From an uncultured Sphingomonadaceae bacterium (GTDB taxonomy: Bacteria > Pseudomonadota > Alphaproteobacteria > Sphingomonadales > Sphingomonadaceae): a DNA stretch of 64,000 nucleotides. A program made the position numbers and the translations under genes. The stretch spans positions 868,001 through 932,000 of the forward strand of contig CANMFX010000001.1 of assembly GCA_947497315.1 (NCBI GenBank), read 5' to 3'. Shown one piece after another: positions 60,192 through 64,000 of this stretch (within the stretch, counting starts at the first letter, position 1; every line of letters starts with the position of its first letter). A model generated the notes under the pieces. That model did no database searches. It was not told the DNA's origin and saw only the letters and a program-made list of their open reading frames with translations.

Positions 60192-60974
60192 TTAGAACAG
60201 CTTGAACAAAGCAAAGCCCGCGGCGACACCGAGCAGCAGGATAACAAATCCCCGCCATATTGGCTCTGACACGCTGCCGAAAAATTTCGCACCCAAATGA
60301 TTGCCGCCGATCATCAACGGACAGGCCAGCGCGCTGAGTATCAGAACCTGCCCATCGATCATTCCGCGCCAAAACGCGATCACAGTTGCCATTGTGGCGG
60401 CGGCAAAGAATATGGTGATCATTGACCCTCTCGCGACTATCGGCGGCACGCCCTTGCGCACGAAATGAAGGATGACGGGTGGTCCGGGCATCGCGGCAAA
60501 GCCATTAAGCAAGCCCGACATGCCGCCGACCAGCAGGATATGCAGTGGTGCTTCGTTGAGCTGTGGCGGACGTTTCATCATGAAAGCAAGGAAACTGCCA
60601 ATCGCAATGGCTGTGATTACCAGCCTGGCGATATCTGTACTGACGATGTCGAGCATCCAAAGGCCGGCGGGGGTGAACAGACAGGACAGGGCCGCGATTT
60701 TTGCCACCATCGGAATATTGATGACTTTTACGGCCGGCCGGATGCCGAAAGGTCCGATGACCAATTGCATTAATATCGCCATGACCACCGCGGTGACAGG
60801 CGGTGCGACTAGACTGACCAAGGGCACAGCGAGTATCGCATAACCAAAGCCAGTCAAACCGCGAAAAAAGGCTGCTCCAAAGACGATGAAGCAGACTATT
60901 GAAAAGGACAAAAGGGATAGGCCGATATGGGCGTTCAGCCAGATATTGGCCCAATCATTGGCAGCGTCAAACAT
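60192..60974 (-). CDS. TauE/SafE-family membrane transporter
   Basis: 260 residues, seven or eight membrane helices, beginning after a short N-terminus with FRGLTGFGYAILAVPLVSLVAPPVTAVVMAI, a family signature, and the second repeat GGMSGLLNGFAAMPGPPVILHFV. The family exports sulfite, sulfoacetate or other organic anions. Convergent with the VOC gene. The TetR gene lies 70 bp away on the same strand, behind it. Confidence 0.88.
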   Translation of the reverse strand: MFDAANDWANIWLNAHIGLSLLSFSIVCFIVFGAAFFRGLTGFGYAILAVPLVSLVAPPVTAVVMAILMQLVIGPFGIRPAVKVINIPMVAKIAALSCLFTPAGLWMLDIVSTDIARLVITAIAIGSFLAFMMKRPPQLNEAPLHILLVGGMSGLLNGFAAMPGPPVILHFVRKGVPPIVARGSMITIFFAAATMATVIAFWRGMIDGQVLILSALACPLMIGGNHLGAKFFGSVSEPIWRGFVILLLGVAAGFALFKLF

Positions 60975-61044
60975 GCAGGCTCTTTGCCGATTTCACGGGA
61001 TTGCGCAACAGGCCATTTTGTAGGGTGGTTTAACGCCCTGTTCC

Positions 61045-61683
61045 TCAGCTTGCGATATGCAATGCCGCCTTTTTGGGCGCATTTTCGGAGCGGGCTTTGA
61101 GGCCGGCCAGGATTGTATCAATCACCTGCCGCAACCGCACTTCATCGGCCAGATGGGTCATATCCATCATCAGCTTAGGATTGCAAAAGGGCTGCACCAT
61201 CGTGTTTACCAACGAGACAATCTCGTCCAGTTCCAGCCCTTCAAAATAACCCTCTTCCATCGCTTCGGCGAGGATCATCGCCATATAATGGTCGGTCAGG
61301 TCAACATAGCCGCGGATAACCTCGAAATGTTGGTCACCCAGCTCCATATAGGAGCGGAACAGGTCGGGATCTTCTTCAAAGCGCGCCCGTTTTATCGCCA
61401 GTCGCCGGGCAAAAAACTCGTAAAGCTTTTGCTGTGCGGGCATGTCAGCCTCAATGAGTCCTTCAATAATCGCAATCAGTTCTGCAAACCAGCGACCTGC
61501 CATGGCCTCGGCCAATTCGTCCTTGTTTTCAAAGAAACGATAGACGTTGGACTGGGACATTCCGGCTTCAGCAGCCAGATCTGTGATAGTGAAGTTGATC
61601 GCGCCGCGTTCGCGGATAATCACTTCCGCTGTTTGGATCAATTTTTCTCGGCCGGCTTCAATATCGGTTTCGGGGCGGGGCAT
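61045..61683 (-). CDS. TetR-family transcriptional repressor
   Basis: 212 residues from the ATG at 61683, preceded by GGAGA. N-terminal helix-turn-helix: REKLIQTAEVIIRERGAINFTITDLAAEAGMSQSNVYRFFENKDELAEAM. The long ligand-binding C-terminal domain is not classified. TetR proteins usually repress a neighbouring transporter; TauE downstream and the DUF389 gene across the divergent promoter are candidates. A possible operator lies 27 bp upstream. Confidence 0.93.
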   Translation of the reverse strand: MPRPETDIEAGREKLIQTAEVIIRERGAINFTITDLAAEAGMSQSNVYRFFENKDELAEAMAGRWFAELIAIIEGLIEADMPAQQKLYEFFARRLAIKRARFEEDPDLFRSYMELGDQHFEVIRGYVDLTDHYMAMILAEAMEEGYFEGLELDEIVSLVNTMVQPFCNPKLMMDMTHLADEVRLRQVIDTILAGLKARSENAPKKAALHIAS

Positions 61684-61709
61684 CGGAAGTCTCCTGCTTG
61701 GCTTCACGT

Positions 61710-61726
61710 ATCTGTAATATATAGAT
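61710..61726. promoter_or_regulatory. TetR operator candidate
   Basis: ATCTGTAATATATAGAT, imperfect palindrome with ATCT/AGAT ends, upstream of the tetR ATG in the divergent region. Self-repression of the tetR gene is plausible. Confidence 0.35.
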
Positions 61727-61839
61727 GAGACGGTTTTATGATAAAAGATATTTTTTTTTATTTTTCAATTACCCGCGACGTAATGGCTTGATGTCTTTTC
61801 TATATTGTCGTCGCTACTGCGGCAGGACTATAGAAAACC

Positions 61840-63414
61840 ATGACTGAAAATTCGCAAGCGGAGGCGAACTCGCCCGCATCTGAACCGGAAAAAGAGCCCG
61901 GCCCTTTCCAACCGGTAACCGGAAGCATCCTGCTATTCCGTCGCTGGTGGAAAGTTGTCGTATGTTCTGGTGTGGATCAGCCGGCCGTTATCGCCAAGGT
62001 CAAAGAAGATAGCTATTTCAACCCGCGTTATGCATTTATGACCTGTATGTCGGCCGGTATCGCGATATTGGGCCTGCTGCTGTCTTCTCCAGCGGTTGTT
62101 ATCGGCGCAATGCTGCTATCCCCGCTTATGGGACCGATTATGGGCGCGGGGTTCGCGCTCGCCATTGGTGATTATGCCTGGCTGAAGGGGAGCGCAAAGG
62201 CACTGATTCTCGGCACTTTGGTGGCAGTGTTATTTGCCGCCTTGGTGGTCGCGCTATCGCCGTTGCAGACGGTGACTACCGAAATCGCGTCTCGCACGCG
62301 GCCTAACTTGTTTGATCTTGCGGTTGCGCTGTTTTCTGCACTGGCTGGTGCCTATGCGATGATCCGTGGGCGCATGGGCACGATTGTGGGTGTGGCGATC
62401 GCAACCGCGTTAATGCCGCCTTTGGCCGTGGTTGGTTTTGGTTTGGCGACGCTCAACATGTCGGTATTCGGTGGTTCGCTATTGCTGTTTTTCACCAACT
62501 TGATGACGATAGCCCTTACTGCTGCCGGTATGGCGCGGCTCTATGGGTTCCGTTCCAGCCTGTCCGAGCGCCAGTCGCAGTTTCAGATCGGTGCTATGGT
62601 GATCATATTTGTAGGGCTGGCTATTCCGCTTGGCTATTCGCTGCAACAGATTGCGTGGGAGGCGAATGTTTCGCGTCAGGCCAATGGCTACATCAAGGAT
62701 CAGTTTGGCAGTCGTGCAAGGGTTTCACAGATTGATATTGATTGGGATGCCGAACCGATTCTGGTGAGCGCGTCTGTTTTTACGCCAAAAATTGTCGGTG
62801 ATGCCGAACAGCAAAGCTCCCGTGTTTTAAGCCGTACCTTCAATCGTCCGATTGATGTGGCGATTGAGCAATATCGGGTGGAAACCGGAAGCGATGCCGT
62901 GACGGCCGAGCTCACTGCTGCACGTGCCCAACAACAGGCACAGGAGGCCGAAATTCGGGTGGTGAAACTGCGCGAAAATCTGGCGTTGGTCGCAGGAGTA
63001 TCGGCCGATGACGTGACAATTGACACGACAAAGCGCCGCGCCATCGTATCGGCGAAACCGCTGCAAGGGGCCACGCTTGATACCTATTACGCTTTGGAAA
63101 AGCGGATCGCAGATCAGGCCAAGGACTGGGCAATCGAGATCAAGCCTCCGGCAGTGACGCTACCATCTCTGCAGGTGACAGACGGCGCAATTACCGAAAA
63201 ATCAATTGCGCAGCTTCCCCTGATTGGTTGGGCCGCCGCACGTGTCCAGTTGCCAATGGGAGCCTATGGATCATCCAATGATATCGAGGTCGCGCGAAAA
63301 ACACTCTTTGATGCACATGCAACGACCATCAGTGCCGCCGGACCAGGCGATGCGGCTGGAACCGTGCGTCTTCGCTGGTTGTCGCCTGAAGAGACGGCAC
63401 AAGGCTCAGAGTAG
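61840..63414 (+). CDS. DUF389-family membrane protein
   Basis: 524 residues. Eight membrane helices with the DUF389 core: YFNPRYAFMTCMSAGIAILGLLLSSPAVVIGAMLLSPLMGPIMGAGFALAIGDY, then MGTIVGVAIATALMPPLAVVGFGLA. After about residue 275 comes a long soluble tail with BON-like or coiled regions. Function unknown; often annotated as TIGR00341. It is divergent from the TetR gene. Confidence 0.9.
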   Translation: MTENSQAEANSPASEPEKEPGPFQPVTGSILLFRRWWKVVVCSGVDQPAVIAKVKEDSYFNPRYAFMTCMSAGIAILGLLLSSPAVVIGAMLLSPLMGPIMGAGFALAIGDYAWLKGSAKALILGTLVAVLFAALVVALSPLQTVTTEIASRTRPNLFDLAVALFSALAGAYAMIRGRMGTIVGVAIATALMPPLAVVGFGLATLNMSVFGGSLLLFFTNLMTIALTAAGMARLYGFRSSLSERQSQFQIGAMVIIFVGLAIPLGYSLQQIAWEANVSRQANGYIKDQFGSRARVSQIDIDWDAEPILVSASVFTPKIVGDAEQQSSRVLSRTFNRPIDVAIEQYRVETGSDAVTAELTAARAQQQAQEAEIRVVKLRENLALVAGVSADDVTIDTTKRRAIVSAKPLQGATLDTYYALEKRIADQAKDWAIEIKPPAVTLPSLQVTDGAITEKSIAQLPLIGWAAARVQLPMGAYGSSNDIEVARKTLFDAHATTISAAGPGDAAGTVRLRWLSPEETAQGSE

Positions 63415-63481
63415 CGTCAAGCCTGCGGTTTCAGGCTGGAACATCTCGAGCCGGCCTTCGGTGTGACGGTGCGGTGCGTGA

Positions 63482-63913
63482 TTATCCTGGCTGTACAATG
63501 GCCGGAGATGTGCTGGCGTCGGTAACGTTAAAATAGGGGATCGCAATTGCGTACCCACCAAGTCCGAGCATGACAAGCAAGGTCAGGATTGTACCGACCG
63601 TCCGGCCTTTGCCAAGCTTGCCGCCATCCATACCAAGGCCGTGAGCAACGCGCCCAAGCATATATAATCCGCCGACAATCCAGAGCCAGGTAGGAGAACC
63701 GCTAGCCAGCTCTATGATAGCGATGAGGATCAATACAATGGGCAGGCTTTCTCCATAGTTGGCGTGCGCACGCATGCGGCGGATGACCTTTTCATTGCCG
63801 CCGTCACCAACGCTGACTTTTTCTGACGTGCGGACCTGTCCGACCCGAATCATCAACCAGATGTTGACCAGCGCAGCCGCGCCGGCAATCGTGAGAGTTA
63901 TTGGCAAAATCAT
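63482..63913 (-). CDS. MAPEG-family membrane protein, second copy
   Basis: 143 residues from the ATG at 63913, with GGGGGAA upstream; a TTG four codons earlier is also open. Sequence MRAHANYGESLPIVLILIAIIELASG holds the MAPEG N-terminal motif (RAHANYxExLP), then RVAHGLGM. More like the glutathione-dependent YecN/MAPEG branch than the copy at 58.5 kb. Converges on DUF389 with 67 bp between. Confidence 0.87.
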   Translation of the reverse strand: MILPITLTIAGAAALVNIWLMIRVGQVRTSEKVSVGDGGNEKVIRRMRAHANYGESLPIVLILIAIIELASGSPTWLWIVGGLYMLGRVAHGLGMDGGKLGKGRTVGTILTLLVMLGLGGYAIAIPYFNVTDASTSPAIVQPG

Positions 63914-64000
63914 GGTTTCCCCCAAGAGCTTTTTGAATTTATCCGCTGCCTATAGAAGCACAATGCTTGCAACGCACAGGAAAATCGTTATAGCCGCCCC

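Overview
The window looks like chromosome from a marine-type sphingomonad alphaproteobacterium (Sphingorhabdus/Parasphingorhabdus/Sphingopyxis-like). This is inferred from protein character and gene order: NDUFA12, DUF2155, aat and an oxyR-like regulator lie together; secE-nusG-rplK-rplA is present; the flagellar cluster carries a muramidase-less FlgJ and sigma-54 promoters; many Rieske, PhyH, VOC, MAPEG and CMD family oxidative or catabolic genes are present. No database search was possible, so the genus is a guess.

Layout. 1-9.3 kb: housekeeping and accessory genes (SRPBCC fragment, FKBP isomerase, rpsU, class II aldolase, orphan 2Fe-2S subunit, SMR pump), an iron-regulated TonB receptor divergent from arsC with two Fur-like boxes, an orphan ParA and a large GGDEF-EAL protein. 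9.3-18 kb: a stand-alone fatty acyl-AMP ligase, recX, a double cold-shock protein, DUF192, NDUFA12, DUF2155, aat and oxyR-like (with a 298-bp antisense overlap between aat and the DUF2155 gene), nhaA and a DUF454 gene. 18-23.4 kb: Rieske oxygenase, cupin, PilZ, tRNA-Trp and a four-gene oxidative cassette (VOC, PhyH dioxygenase, two tandem kappa-GST/HCCA-isomerase-like proteins). 23.5-25.6 kb: secE-nusG-rplK-rplA with a strong bidirectional terminator. 25.6-31.6 kb: outer-membrane barrel, GFA protein, glpD, tRNA-Gly, acyl-CoA ligase, ohr, membrane protein. 31.6-33.6 kb: an A+T-rich patch with a class C beta-lactamase-fold hydrolase. 33.6-36.4 kb: a six-EF-hand protein with its response regulator and histidine kinase.

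36.4-51.9 kb is a flagellar locus: motBA and flgLKJIHGFEDCB on the minus strand; a MotA/MotB-like pair, flgA, flgM, a flgN-like gene, flhA and fliA on the plus strand. Near-perfect sigma-54 -24/-12 elements sit upstream of flgB and of flhA. FliA (sigma-28) and its antagonist FlgM are both encoded here, so the locus holds two levels of the flagellar hierarchy.

51.9-64 kb: an unknown gene, then an A+T-rich two-gene restriction-modification module (nuclease-methyltransferase fusion plus short specificity subunit, BcgI-like) next to acnA, followed by MAPEG, CMD, VOC, TauE/SafE, TetR, DUF389 and a second MAPEG gene. The restriction module and the hydrolase patch are the clearest signs of horizontal transfer. 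I saw no CRISPR array, transposase, integrase or rRNA gene.
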